13,306 bases of DNA from JAPLKB01 sp964429485 (GTDB lineage Bacteria; Desulfobacterota; Syntrophorhabdia; Syntrophorhabdales; Syntrophorhabdaceae). Shown in pieces: positions 5,572 to 13,306 of the stretch. The stretch lies in the NCBI GenBank assembly GCA_964429485.1, contig CAYSBW010000058.1:1-13306 (forward strand). Direction: 5' to 3'. Position 1 is the stretch's first letter, and each line of letters starts with the position of its first letter. Position numbers and translations under genes: made by a program. Under the pieces are notes generated by a model. That model ran no database searches, was not told the origin of the DNA, and worked only from the letters and a program-made list of their open reading frames with translations.

Positions 5572-7710
5572 ATGAAATCAGACATTATAGCAGCCCTTGC
5601 AGGGAATCCCAACTCCGGCAAGACAACAATATTCAACAATCTTACCGGTGCCAGGCAGCATGTAGGTAATTATCCCGGTGTTACCGTTGAAAAGAAAAAA
5701 GGTTACTGTCAGCATGGCAATAATAGAATTGAAATAATAGATTTGCCCGGGACATACAGCCTGACTGCATATTCTGCAGAAGAACTTGTAGCAAGAAATT
5801 TTATTGTAGATGAAAAGCCGGATGTGGTTGTCAATATCATTGATTCGTCAAATCTTGAAAGAAACCTTTATCTTACAGTCCAACTTATGGAAATGGGAGT
5901 GCCTCTGATTCTTGTTTTTAATATGAGCGATGAAGCAATGACAAGAGGATATGAATTTGACACAGAAATACTTTCTCGTTTTTTCGGTGCTCCGATTGTA
6001 AGAACAACAGGACATAAGGCTGAAGGAATGGAGGATATTCTTGATGCAATTGTTCTCGTTGCAGAAAGTAAAATCAGTTTTAACGGCCAGGGAGTTAAGT
6101 ACGGACCGGAAATAGAGAATGAAATTAAAGTAATAGAGGATTTGCTGCAAAAAAACAGCCGGATTCCGGGCAAATACGGAACTCGCTGGCTGGCAGTGAA
6201 GCTTCTTGAAAATGACAAAGATATACATGCCACGGTTAATTCTCCGGAAATTGATAATCAGATTGAAAAAAGTGTTGCCCATGTTGAAAAAATGACTGGT
6301 GAATCTCCTGAGACTTCTATTGCGGCCGGCAGATATGGATTTATTTCCGGTGCATGCCAGGAAGCGGTACGTTCCACTATTGAAATCAGACATAATGTTT
6401 CGGACAGGATAGATGCGGTTCTCACAAATCGTGTTCTGGGACTGCCTGTTTTTCTCGGCCTCATGTATCTTGTTTTTTTCTTGACCTTTACCTTCGGGGA
6501 TCCTCCTATGGGATGGATAGAAGATGTTTTTGCCTGGTTGAGCGTAACTGTTGCAGGTTTTTGGCCTGAAGGGTCTGACAGTCTTATCAAATCTCTTATA
6601 ACAGAGGGCATCATAGGTGGTGCAGGGGGAGTAATTGTATTTTTGCCGAACATCCTTCTTCTCTTTCTGGCAATTGCCATACTTGAGGATACCGGTTATA
6701 TGGCCAGGGCGGCATTCATCATGGACAGGCTAATGCATAAAATAGGCCTCCACGGGAAAAGTTTTATTCCTATGCTGATCGGTTTCGGATGTTCTGTCCC
6801 GGCAATCATGGCTACCCGGACTCTGGAAAACAGACAGGACAGGCTAACGACAATGCTTGTGATACCTCTTATGAGTTGTGGCGCCAGGCTGCCGATCTAT
6901 GCTCTTATAATACCGGCGTTTTTTCCTCAGGCATTGCATGGCACGATGATGTGGATCGTATACATTATCGGCATCCTGCTGGCAATATTATCTGCAAAAT
7001 TGCTTCGAAAGACAATTTTTAGCGGGGAATCGGTTCCGTTTGTTATGGAGTTGCCGCCATACAGAATGCCGACAGTTAAAAGCGTATTTATTCATATGTG
7101 GGATCGCGGAAAGCTTTATCTTAAAAAAGCAGGAACCATTATTCTTGGTATTTCGATTCTATTGTGGGTCATATCGACTTTTCCTAAATTACCTGATAGT
7201 GAAATTAAAAGATTTGAGAGTGCAAAACAGACGATACAGGAAAAGATAACCGATAATGAAGACAAAAATATACATTTAGCATCCATTGTAAGTAAATTTG
7301 CCGAGGAATCTCTTCGATACAGTATAGCGGGCCGCATAGGAAGCTTTATTGAGCCTGTTTTAAAACCCATTGGATTTGATTGGAAAATAGGCACTGCGTT
7401 GATAGGGGCTTTTGCAGCCAAAGAGGTTTTTGTTGCCCAGTTGGGAATTGTCCATTCTGTGGGCAAGGTTGAAGAAGATTCGGAAACCTTGAGGGAAAAA
7501 CTGAAGAGCACATATAATCCATTGACAGGATTCTGCATAATGCTGTTTTGTCTTATAAGCACTCCCTGCATGGCTACTACAGCTATTGTAGCAAGAGAAA
7601 GCGGTTCCTGGAAATGGGCCATGCTGCAGCTTGGAGGGCTTACAATAATGGCTTACATTTTTACCTTTATTGTTTTCCAGACCGGCAAAGTTTTCAGTAT
7701 AGGAATTTAA
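5572..7710 (+). CDS. feoB: FeoB, Fe(II) transporter with G-protein domain
   Basis: FeoB imports Fe(II) across the inner membrane. The 712-residue protein has an N-terminal GTPase domain with G1 GNPNSGKT (11-18), G2 Thr38 in GVTVE, G3 DLPG (57-60) and G4 NMSD (117-120). A helical guanine-dissociation-inhibitor-like segment runs to about 280. The membrane part contains both Gate regions with their conserved cysteines: GCSVPA (C407), SCGARLP (C436) and STPCMATT (C666). A charged loop near 540-580 separates the second half. Length and order are normal for the family and no key residue is missing. The ATG at 5572 has AGGAGGA ending 11 nt upstream, slightly far but unambiguous. It lies 86 bp after feoA and should be under the same metal-dependent promoter. 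Confidence 0.97.
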   Translation: MKSDIIAALAGNPNSGKTTIFNNLTGARQHVGNYPGVTVEKKKGYCQHGNNRIEIIDLPGTYSLTAYSAEELVARNFIVDEKPDVVVNIIDSSNLERNLYLTVQLMEMGVPLILVFNMSDEAMTRGYEFDTEILSRFFGAPIVRTTGHKAEGMEDILDAIVLVAESKISFNGQGVKYGPEIENEIKVIEDLLQKNSRIPGKYGTRWLAVKLLENDKDIHATVNSPEIDNQIEKSVAHVEKMTGESPETSIAAGRYGFISGACQEAVRSTIEIRHNVSDRIDAVLTNRVLGLPVFLGLMYLVFFLTFTFGDPPMGWIEDVFAWLSVTVAGFWPEGSDSLIKSLITEGIIGGAGGVIVFLPNILLLFLAIAILEDTGYMARAAFIMDRLMHKIGLHGKSFIPMLIGFGCSVPAIMATRTLENRQDRLTTMLVIPLMSCGARLPIYALIIPAFFPQALHGTMMWIVYIIGILLAILSAKLLRKTIFSGESVPFVMELPPYRMPTVKSVFIHMWDRGKLYLKKAGTIILGISILLWVISTFPKLPDSEIKRFESAKQTIQEKITDNEDKNIHLASIVSKFAEESLRYSIAGRIGSFIEPVLKPIGFDWKIGTALIGAFAAKEVFVAQLGIVHSVGKVEEDSETLREKLKSTYNPLTGFCIMLFCLISTPCMATTAIVARESGSWKWAMLQLGGLTIMAYIFTFIVFQTGKVFSIGI

Positions 7711-7727
7711 GAGGAGATTCAATACTT

Positions 7728-7865
7728 TTGGAAATAATTGCCATAGGTGTCATTGTATCTATCGGTGCGATAAGACCAGTTTATCAGATAATTGCGGGCA
7801 AGGGTAAAGCCAGATGCTTCGAGCGCAGTTTCTGTAATTCTAAAGATATTGACGGAATTTTATAA
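7728..7865 (+). CDS. 45-residue membrane peptide, FeoB-associated type
   Basis: A TTG start at 7728 is preceded by GAGGAGA (7711-7717) and lies 17 bp after feoB. The product has one N-terminal membrane helix (residues 2-16, IIAIGVIVSIGAI), then a basic stretch (GKGKAR) and two cysteines, C30 and C36. Small single-helix Cys-containing proteins encoded directly after feoB are a known group (FeoB-associated Cys-rich membrane proteins). This one has only two cysteines and no Cys-rich tail, so the family match is positional more than by sequence. It may stabilise FeoB or handle iron at its cytoplasmic exit. The rare start and short length make it easy to miss in automatic annotation. Confidence 0.6.
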   Translation: MEIIAIGVIVSIGAIRPVYQIIAGKGKARCFERSFCNSKDIDGIL

Positions 7866-7891
7866 ATAATTATTGCTGACAGGAGGAAATC

Positions 7892-8221
7892 ATGTGCGTT
7901 GCGTTGATAGGCGGTATGGACAGACTTGAGAGAGACTATAAAAAAGAAGCTGTAAAATATGGTGTATTTCTTAAGGTATATACAAAAGGAAAAATTAATC
8001 TGGATGCGAAGTTGAAAGCAGTTGATGCAATAGTTGTGTTTACCGGAAAAACATCTCATCGTATCAAAAATCAGGCGGTTGGTAGAGCAAGGATGGAACA
8101 GATACCGGTAGTTATGAGTCATTCTTGCGGGATATGCAGCCTGCGGCATTGCCTGGGATGCATTATATCAGGAAATAATCCAAAACTGCCTGACAGCAGC
8201 AATACAATTGACAAATTATAA
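7892..8221 (+). CDS. DUF2325-family protein with C-terminal four-cysteine motif
   Basis: The 109-residue soluble protein begins MCVALIGGMDRLERDY and continues with AVDAIVVFTGKTSH, the pattern I associate with DUF2325 (a small Rossmann-like domain of unknown function). Near the C-terminus is C79-x2-C82-x4-C87-x2-C90, preceded by H77, in a context (SHSCGICSLRHCLGC) suited to binding a metal or an Fe-S cluster. The final 19 residues are polar. AGGAGG lies 5 nt before the ATG, and the gene follows the small membrane peptide by 26 bp, firmly inside the feo operon. A role in iron sensing, storage or Fe-S chemistry next to FeoB is inferred from position and cysteines only. No enzyme motif is visible. 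Confidence 0.75.
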   Translation: MCVALIGGMDRLERDYKKEAVKYGVFLKVYTKGKINLDAKLKAVDAIVVFTGKTSHRIKNQAVGRARMEQIPVVMSHSCGICSLRHCLGCIISGNNPKLPDSSNTIDKL

Positions 8222-8244
8222 AACAACAAGGAAAGGAAGGATGG

Positions 8245-9063
8245 ATGGAAAATATCTTGATCAATAATAATAAACAATTGTGCAGTATAAAAAAGATTTT
8301 GGCTGTCTTTGTTGCAACAGGGATATTTATGGCGCCATCATTGTCATTTGCAGCAAGACCTCTTGTGACGGATGACGCTGGTACTGTTGGAAAAGGCAAA
8401 ATACAGATAGAGCTTGGTACGGAGTCCTCAACAAGAAAAATTACCAGGGATGATATTGAAATTAAGGAAACTGGAACAGAACTATCGGGTACTTTGACTT
8501 ATGGTCTTACCGAATCCCTCGATATGGTAATAGGTTTACCTTATTCCTGGAACAGGATAAGGGAGGATGACAATACTGTATCCAATGCAAATGGATTTTC
8601 CGATATTTCACTTGAAGCCAAATGGCGCTTCTTTGAAAAGAATGATTATGGTTTTGCTTTTAAGCCATGTATAACTCTTCCTTCAGGAAATGAAGAAAAG
8701 GGATTTGGTACAGGTCGTCCAATATACGGCCTCCTTTTTATTGCTACCAAAAAAATGGGGGTTTTATCCTTTCACTATAATGCAGGCTATATAAGAAAGG
8801 AAAACAAGATTGATCAGCGTTATGATATCTGGAAAACATCTTTTGCCTCAACCTATGAAGTGATACAAGGGTTAAATCTGGTTGGTGATATTGGAATTGA
8901 GTGCAATTGCGACTCTCAAATCCAGACTGACCCTGCATTTGGTTTGTTTGGTATAAATTATGCTGTTGGCAAACATCTGACTATAGATGCAGGCTTTAAA
9001 TTTGGACTTAATAAGCAGCAGGTCGATAATTCAATTATAGCCGGAATAACATTTGTATTCTAA
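8245..9063 (+). CDS. outer-membrane beta-barrel, phenol_MetA_deg/transporter type
   Basis: The 272-residue protein has a signal peptide (basic KK near 16, hydrophobic 18-31, cleavage likely after SFA at 36). The mature protein starts ARPLVTDDAGTVGKGKIQIELG, the typical opening of the Pfam family named after the MetA pathway of phenol degradation, whose members are small outer-membrane barrels often annotated as transporters. Alternating strands follow and the final residues are AGITFVF, ending in Phe. GGAAGG ends 4 nt before the ATG at 8245; an overlapping ATG at 8241 leads to an early stop. It is the last gene of the feo operon, 23 bp after the DUF2325 gene. Passage of Fe(II) or a small iron complex across the outer membrane is a reasonable inference, not shown. 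Confidence 0.78.
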   Translation: MENILINNNKQLCSIKKILAVFVATGIFMAPSLSFAARPLVTDDAGTVGKGKIQIELGTESSTRKITRDDIEIKETGTELSGTLTYGLTESLDMVIGLPYSWNRIREDDNTVSNANGFSDISLEAKWRFFEKNDYGFAFKPCITLPSGNEEKGFGTGRPIYGLLFIATKKMGVLSFHYNAGYIRKENKIDQRYDIWKTSFASTYEVIQGLNLVGDIGIECNCDSQIQTDPAFGLFGINYAVGKHLTIDAGFKFGLNKQQVDNSIIAGITFVF

Positions 9064-9153
9064 GGAGTTGCAGGAGAGATATATCCTGTGTTCCATATAA
9101 TGCAATTTGTGAATACTTTTGTAATAAATTATCTGTCCTGTAAAATATAGTTA

Positions 9154-9184
9154 ACGGTTATGTTATTAATAGAACAATAGCCGT
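9154..9184 (+). other. imperfect hairpin downstream of the feo operon
   Basis: ACGGTTATGTT (9154-9164) pairs with AACAATAGCCGT (9173-9184) with one G-U pair and one bulged A, leaving an 8-nt loop. No T-run follows, so it is not a canonical terminator. It could protect the 3' end of the feo transcript. The rest of 9064-9231 shows no gene. Confidence 0.3.
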
Positions 9185-9231
9185 CTAACAGAAATAAATA
9201 AACCTGATTTGTCATTTAATAATATAATTTC

Positions 9232-9262
9232 AGGTGTCAGGGATACCCGCCCTGACACCTTT
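9232..9262. terminator. terminator stem between convergent operons
   Basis: AGGTGTCAGGG (9232-9242) and CCCTGACACCT (9250-9260) form a perfect 11-bp stem with a 7-nt loop. The plus side continues with a few Ts (9260-9262) and the minus side with an AT-rich stretch. It lies between the last plus-strand feo-operon gene and the stop of the minus-strand gene at 9287, so it probably serves both directions. The short T-runs make efficiency uncertain. Confidence 0.7.
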
Positions 9263-9286
9263 CTGATGACAAATACTGGCTTATAT

Positions 9287-11035
9287 TTATCCCCCTATAT
9301 ATATAAGACCGAGAAATTCATTTCCTTCTTTAGCAACTGTTTTAAGCAGATCAGCCAAACTTGTTTTTACAAGGCGCTTTTCATGGGATATTCCAGCTTT
9401 GTAAGCAATAATTACTTCGGTGGTTACCGGGTAGTATTTTTTTAACAGCAATTCAATTTTCTTGAGTTCCTTAAGCGCCATAAAAATTGCCATTGTATCA
9501 CCTGTTCTTGCCACTGTTTTAAGAGTTTCTTCATTTTTAGCTAAAGCCCAGGGAGTTGTAAGTATTATTGAATTATTATTTTTGGCGATATTTTTGCCGA
9601 TCATTGCGTTGGAAGAGCTGAAAGAGTTTATCCCTGTTACGATCTCTACCTGTCCTGCGAATTCCGGCAATAGCCAGTTTTGCCATCCGCCATAAATTGT
9701 CGGGTCGCCTGCTTCAAGAATAGCAACGTTCTTTCCTGTCTTAAGAGTGTTCCAGATACTTTTAATTTCAGCAGCGCGCAATTCAGTGGTTTTCTTTTTA
9801 ACCTCTTTGTCTGACAGGTCGGGATGGGCTTTTTTGTAAACAGGTTCCCAACTTGTGAAAGGATCAAAAAGGACTGGTTTGTTGCCTATATATTTTGAAA
9901 AACGTTCTGTGAAGCTTTTACCCCCCACAAATGCTCCTGCCTTACCCATATAAGAAATTGCTTCAAGAGTGATAAGGCTTGTATCTCCGCATCCGACCCC
10001 AATAACGAATACCTTTGGTCTTTCCTTGAGACTTATTATTTCTACAGTTTTGATAGTCTGAACCATCCTGTCAGCCATAAAGTCGTCAGGAATGACAAGT
10101 GAAAATCCCTTACCGTTATTACTTGATGATTCTTTATTTTTTTCCGCAATAATAATTCGTTCACCCTTGATTCCTTTGAAAATCTCACCGTAAGAGAGCA
10201 GTGACCTGTAACCGTCGGCAGAGGTAAATATAAAAACATTATTAGGATCATCTGTTGCCTTTATTTTTTTCAATATGTCCCTTAAAGGAACACCTTCAAA
10301 TTTTTTTACTCCATGATATCCTCTGTGAGGTCCGACCTGCTTAAACGAAATCCCGGAAGGACGATATCCTGTGAGGTTATCTATTTTAAATATTTTGCCC
10401 GAATCTGTTGTTATTGTAAAAAAAGGTGATTTTGCCTTTTCATTTGCTTTCCAGTCCATTTTCCCCTTGATATCCACGACTTCTATATGTTCAATATCTT
10501 CAAGGCAGCGATCTGTATAGAAATCATCTGCTATAACAAGTTTCGGGAATCCGATTTTACGTTTCAGTTGATTAAGGGCGGGCTCATAAACAGATGATGA
10601 ATGGCACTTGGCGCAACTTTCGGCTGGACCTGGCATAACAGGTGTTGCAGTGAGTGCAATAATTATGTCTGAAGGTTTACCGTAGAATATTTCACCCCAT
10701 GAAAGTATTGTTTTTTTGCCGTTTTTATTGGTTATAACTACTGCAAGATCAATAAGCTTTGAATAATTTTCTATCTCTTTTGATATTGTTGCTGTTTGAA
10801 GCAGGTTCCTAAGAGATACTCCACGATAGATAAAGACCCCTCTGAATGTATTGTTATGTTCAACCTCACTCAATCTTGCCTCAGATTGAACTGCATTTGA
10901 AAGGTCTTCCATGGTCAGGTTCATCGGTTGCCGGACAGCCCCGCCAATGCTTAATGCCATAGCAGGAATGGTAAATACCACCATAATGACTGTAAAAAAA
11001 ACAATCATCAAATAAAAGAACTTAATTTTTTTCAT
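9287..11035 (-). CDS. exported protein: tandem SUOX-like modules, c-heme motif, tetrapyrrole methylase domain
   Basis: This 582-residue protein starts with a signal peptide (KK at 2-3, hydrophobic 6-22, cleavage likely after AMA near 27). Residues about 30-190 and 225-335 are two related modules (FRGVFIYRGVSLRNLL / VKKFEGVPLRDILKK; LSWGEIFYGK / LSYGEIFKG; PKLVIADDFYTDR / FSLVIPDDFMADR). They resemble the sulfite-oxidase molybdopterin fold, but I see no equivalent of its Mo-ligand Cys. The first contains C141-A-K-C144-H145, a c-type heme attachment motif. Residues 341-582 form a CbiF/CobM-type tetrapyrrole methylase domain: VIGVGCGD (343-350), LEAGDPTIYGG (440-450) and INSFSSSNAMIG (469-480). 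AAGGAGA lies before the ATG. These methylases normally work in the cytosol with SAM; a signal peptide plus CxxCH implies a periplasmic location. It may bind or modify a tetrapyrrole there. Function unknown. Confidence 0.8.
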   Translation of the reverse strand: MKKIKFFYLMIVFFTVIMVVFTIPAMALSIGGAVRQPMNLTMEDLSNAVQSEARLSEVEHNNTFRGVFIYRGVSLRNLLQTATISKEIENYSKLIDLAVVITNKNGKKTILSWGEIFYGKPSDIIIALTATPVMPGPAESCAKCHSSSVYEPALNQLKRKIGFPKLVIADDFYTDRCLEDIEHIEVVDIKGKMDWKANEKAKSPFFTITTDSGKIFKIDNLTGYRPSGISFKQVGPHRGYHGVKKFEGVPLRDILKKIKATDDPNNVFIFTSADGYRSLLSYGEIFKGIKGERIIIAEKNKESSSNNGKGFSLVIPDDFMADRMVQTIKTVEIISLKERPKVFVIGVGCGDTSLITLEAISYMGKAGAFVGGKSFTERFSKYIGNKPVLFDPFTSWEPVYKKAHPDLSDKEVKKKTTELRAAEIKSIWNTLKTGKNVAILEAGDPTIYGGWQNWLLPEFAGQVEIVTGINSFSSSNAMIGKNIAKNNNSIILTTPWALAKNEETLKTVARTGDTMAIFMALKELKKIELLLKKYYPVTTEVIIAYKAGISHEKRLVKTSLADLLKTVAKEGNEFLGLIYIGG

Positions 11036-11126
11036 CTTACTCTCCTTTTGTATATGTGGGTATTGGTTGCTTAATTTTTTGAAATACCCTGTTTCTTGTA
11101 ATATCTGTGATTAATGAAAATAGTTT

Positions 11127-12188
11127 TTATCGGACACAGGGTAAGGTATATGAAAAAGTATCAGGAATTATCCATGAATGTCCAGATTCTTCATTTACCA
11201 GAGCTTTCCACATTATTGTTGTCTGTTGTCCGTCAACAACAACGATGATATATCCGTGATGATCCGAATTATTATATTCTCCCTTTACCCTTGAGTGTTC
11301 AGTGTAAGTGCCTGACCATTTTGTATGACGTCCTCCTCCAGTTCCTGCAACTATCTGTCTTATCTGATTTCCTGCTGAATCTTTTATGGCAGCACGGTTA
11401 TAAAGGTGATCATGGCCACAAAAAAATACACGACCACCAGCTTTGCCAAGTGTATCCCAGAAAAGATCTCTTTCTTCCTTGTAGTAGGCAAGGCAATCCT
11501 TGTGTCTTACTTGAAATGCAGGTTCATGGGCAAAAACAAAAATATGGGGTTTTCTGTTTCCGGAGATTTGTTTATTCAGCCAGTCCTGATCTACTTTATG
11601 CTGATGTTTTCCACATACGTCAAGACCGACTATAAATGCATTTTTATGACTGAAGCTAAAATTGAACTTTTCTCTGTCCTCAGTTCCGCTCCATGGAATA
11701 TAGGAATCATTGAAGGCATCTTTAAAGGCCTGTTCAAGCATATCCAATGCTCCTGGTTGTGGTTCCATGCGGGCAGGGAGAGGAGGCAATGCAACTCTTT
11801 CAGGACCGACATCGTGATTACCTCTTATAGGAAAAACAGGGATATTTGAACGATATACTGGTTCCATGACAGATCTCCATTTTTTATATTGTGCGACATA
11901 GTCTGTACCGGTTCCGTTGCTCCAGCCACTTATTAGATCGCCTGCCACAAGAACAAAATCAGGTTTTTCCTTTACAACATCAAGTGCAATAGCCTGTACT
12001 ATTGGTTCATTAATGTATGCGCGATGTTCTGTTCCTGGCCGGTTTGCACCCTGAGTGTCGCTTATCAAAGCGAATTTCCAGGGAGTATGGCTGTTTTTTA
12101 GTGCTGAGTGGTTAGGAGCACAGCCTGTAAACAAAAAAAGAATGATCAGAAATATGAATACCATTAAATTGTTTTGTCTCAGTTGCAT
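11127..12188 (-). CDS. calcineurin-like metallophosphoesterase lipoprotein
   Basis: The 353-residue protein carries a lipoprotein signal (hydrophobic 8-20, lipobox LFTGC with Cys23) and the metallophosphoesterase motifs in order: DTQG (D44), GDL (D84), GNHD (123-126), the HEP histidine (H221) and GHDH (258-261). It should hydrolyse phosphate esters with two metal ions at the cell envelope. The layout resembles purple acid phosphatase-type enzymes. The first motif is D-x-Q instead of the common D-x-H, a variant seen in part of the superfamily. I chose the ATG at 12188 because AAGGA lies 7 nt before it and the lipoprotein signal starts there; an upstream ATG at 12293 adds 35 residues that would bury the signal. 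It lies 116 bp after the permease and 91 bp before the exported methylase gene. Substrate unknown. Confidence 0.88.
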   Translation of the reverse strand: MQLRQNNLMVFIFLIILFLFTGCAPNHSALKNSHTPWKFALISDTQGANRPGTEHRAYINEPIVQAIALDVVKEKPDFVLVAGDLISGWSNGTGTDYVAQYKKWRSVMEPVYRSNIPVFPIRGNHDVGPERVALPPLPARMEPQPGALDMLEQAFKDAFNDSYIPWSGTEDREKFNFSFSHKNAFIVGLDVCGKHQHKVDQDWLNKQISGNRKPHIFVFAHEPAFQVRHKDCLAYYKEERDLFWDTLGKAGGRVFFCGHDHLYNRAAIKDSAGNQIRQIVAGTGGGRHTKWSGTYTEHSRVKGEYNNSDHHGYIIVVVDGQQTTIMWKALVNEESGHSWIIPDTFSYTLPCVR

Positions 12189-12304
12189 GGTCTGTTCCTT
12201 GTAGGTGGAAGAAAATATTAAACCTTTATTCTGAAAAAATATTTTGGATGTTTTAAGGTGTATTATTTTCTTTTCCATTTTTTTAAGCCTCATGGCAAGC
12301 TTTG

Positions 12305-13306
12305 TTATAGTTTGTGATTCTCCTGAAAAGAAATATGACCAGAGTTCACTTTTTTTATATGTATTGTAAAAAGATAAAAGGGTATACCGGATAATGTAAT
12401 AGCAATACCTGCTATAGACATCTTAGGACTGGACATGAAAATCTGTATTGCTATAAACAGATAGGCAATGATGAAAATAACAGGTGTAAAGGGATAACCG
12501 GGAGTTTTAAAAGGTCTTTTCAGCATGGGGCTTTTCATGCGCAGAATGATATGTGCCATGGCAGAACCGGCAGATGAAATCAGCATTACAAAAACAACTG
12601 TGCTCAGCAGGCTTTCGAATGTATTAAATATAATATAAAAGCATGCAAGAATAGCCTGGATTAAAAAAGCTATGTGAGGTGTTCTGTAGTGTGCATGAAG
12701 TTTATCAATATGTGACCAGAAATATCCATCTTTTGCTATTGCATAAGACAGATGCGCACCAGCAAGAATTGTAGCATTAATACTTGCACCGATAGCCAGT
12801 ATTACGGCAAAAGTGATTATATGGACAATGCCGCTGCTCATGAGTTGTTTTCCGGCAGCCTGACCGACATTGACAACACCCTTCAGATCTTCAACCGGAA
12901 TGGCATAGAGATATACTGTATTGATTGCCACGTATAACGCCATAACAATAGTGGTTCCTAAAATAAGTGAAAGAGGAATATTCCGTTCCGGTTTTTTTAT
13001 TTCATTTCCGATGTATGATGTTACAAACCAGCCGCTATATGAAAAAATTACTGCCACCATTGCAGGACCGAAAACTTTTACAATGGAAAAATTATTTACT
13101 TCATTAACGGAAAAGTGTCCCCAGCTTCCTTTGCCCGAAGAAAATCCGCCTATAATAAAGAAAATGAGCAAGGCAAGACTTCCTATAGTCCAGAAATTCT
13201 GATTTATTCCACTTAAACGAATTCCACGTAAATTGACAGTTGAAAAAAAAAGAACAATTATCAATGAAATAAATTTTTCATTGATCCCAATACAATCTGA
13301 CATATA
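12305..13306 (-). CDS. APC-family amino acid permease, N-terminus outside window
   Basis: The visible part is about 333 codons, very hydrophobic, with roughly nine membrane segments. GNEIKKPERNIPLSLILGT is a hallmark of the amino acid-polyamine-organocation superfamily (AA_permease_2 type). Family members usually have about 430-480 residues and twelve helices, and the frame stays open past the window edge, so the first helices, including the substrate-binding GxG region of helix 1, are probably encoded beyond 13306. The ATG at 13303 is therefore unlikely to be the real start. The tail is basic and cytoplasmic (HIKKVNSGHISFQENHKL). It is the most upstream minus-strand gene here. Substrate cannot be judged from this part. 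Confidence 0.85.
   Translation of the reverse strand, partial: YMSDCIGINEKFISLIIVLFFSTVNLRGIRLSGINQNFWTIGSLALLIFFIIGGFSSGKGSWGHFSVNEVNNFSIVKVFGPAMVAVIFSYSGWFVTSYIGNEIKKPERNIPLSLILGTTIVMALYVAINTVYLYAIPVEDLKGVVNVGQAAGKQLMSSGIVHIITFAVILAIGASINATILAGAHLSYAIAKDGYFWSHIDKLHAHYRTPHIAFLIQAILACFYIIFNTFESLLSTVVFVMLISSAGSAMAHIILRMKSPMLKRPFKTPGYPFTPVIFIIAYLFIAIQIFMSSPKMSIAGIAITLSGIPFYLFTIHIKKVNSGHISFQENHKL

Noticed and set aside
5848..6393. 181-codon open frame on the minus strand
   Set aside because: It is antisense to the conserved GTPase part of feoB and shows no protein-like features.
11055..11089. GGGTATT/AATACCC inverted repeat upstream of the exported methylase gene
   Set aside because: The 7-bp arms are separated by 18 nt with no supporting T-run or consensus; this can easily occur by chance in AT-rich DNA.
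12189..12293. 35-residue N-terminal extension of the phosphoesterase
   Set aside because: The ATG at 12188 has a well-spaced AAGGA and begins directly with a lipoprotein signal; the extension is Lys-rich and would bury it.
1..13306. Mobile element, CRISPR, tRNA or rRNA
   Set aside because: No transposase or integrase, no regularly spaced repeats, no terminal inverted repeats and no recognisable tRNA or rRNA segments were seen.

Overview
The window is AT-rich chromosomal DNA of a Gram-negative, probably anaerobic bacterium. Two predicted outer-membrane beta-barrels ending in Phe, signal peptides, a lipobox and a periplasmic-type c-heme motif point to a diderm cell. The iron locus (a DtxR-FeoA fusion, a second FeoA, FeoB, a tiny Cys-containing membrane protein and a DUF2325 protein) resembles arrangements I associate with Desulfobacterota and related phyla. 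That placement is inference. I found no phage, transposon, CRISPR, tRNA or rRNA signal.

Layout. (1) 1-160: possibly the last codons of a plus-strand gene plus a terminator-like hairpin. (2) 161-3949, minus strand: an operon encoding an outer-membrane beta-barrel and then a 926-residue secreted FecR-domain protein with an adhesin-like body. (3) 3950-4488: a divergent regulatory region of about 0.5 kb. It has a good sigma70-type promoter and a DtxR/IdeR-like operator facing the feo genes, and a possible promoter with a leader of about 315 nt facing the outer-membrane gene. (4) 4489-9063, plus strand: a six-gene ferrous-iron uptake operon (dtxR-feoA fusion, feoA, feoB, a 45-residue membrane peptide, a DUF2325 protein with four C-terminal cysteines, and an outer-membrane beta-barrel). 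(5) 9064-9286: a convergent intergenic region with an 11-bp perfect terminator-type stem. (6) 9287-13306, minus strand: an APC-family permease cut by the window edge, a calcineurin-like phosphoesterase lipoprotein, and an unusual exported protein that joins two SUOX-like modules, a c-heme motif and a tetrapyrrole methylase domain.

How the genes work together. The feo operon reads as a self-regulated Fe(II) import unit. The DtxR domain should sense metal and bind the operator over its own promoter. FeoB is the inner-membrane GTPase/permease with FeoA partners. The last gene may supply an outer-membrane pore. The link between the feo operon and the flanking minus-strand genes is not shown by the sequence.

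Most worth attention: the exported heme-motif/tetrapyrrole methylase protein; an in-frame Shine-Dalgarno plus ATG inside the dtxR-feoA fusion, which could release free FeoA; and the mixed MntR/DtxR metal-ligand set of the regulator.
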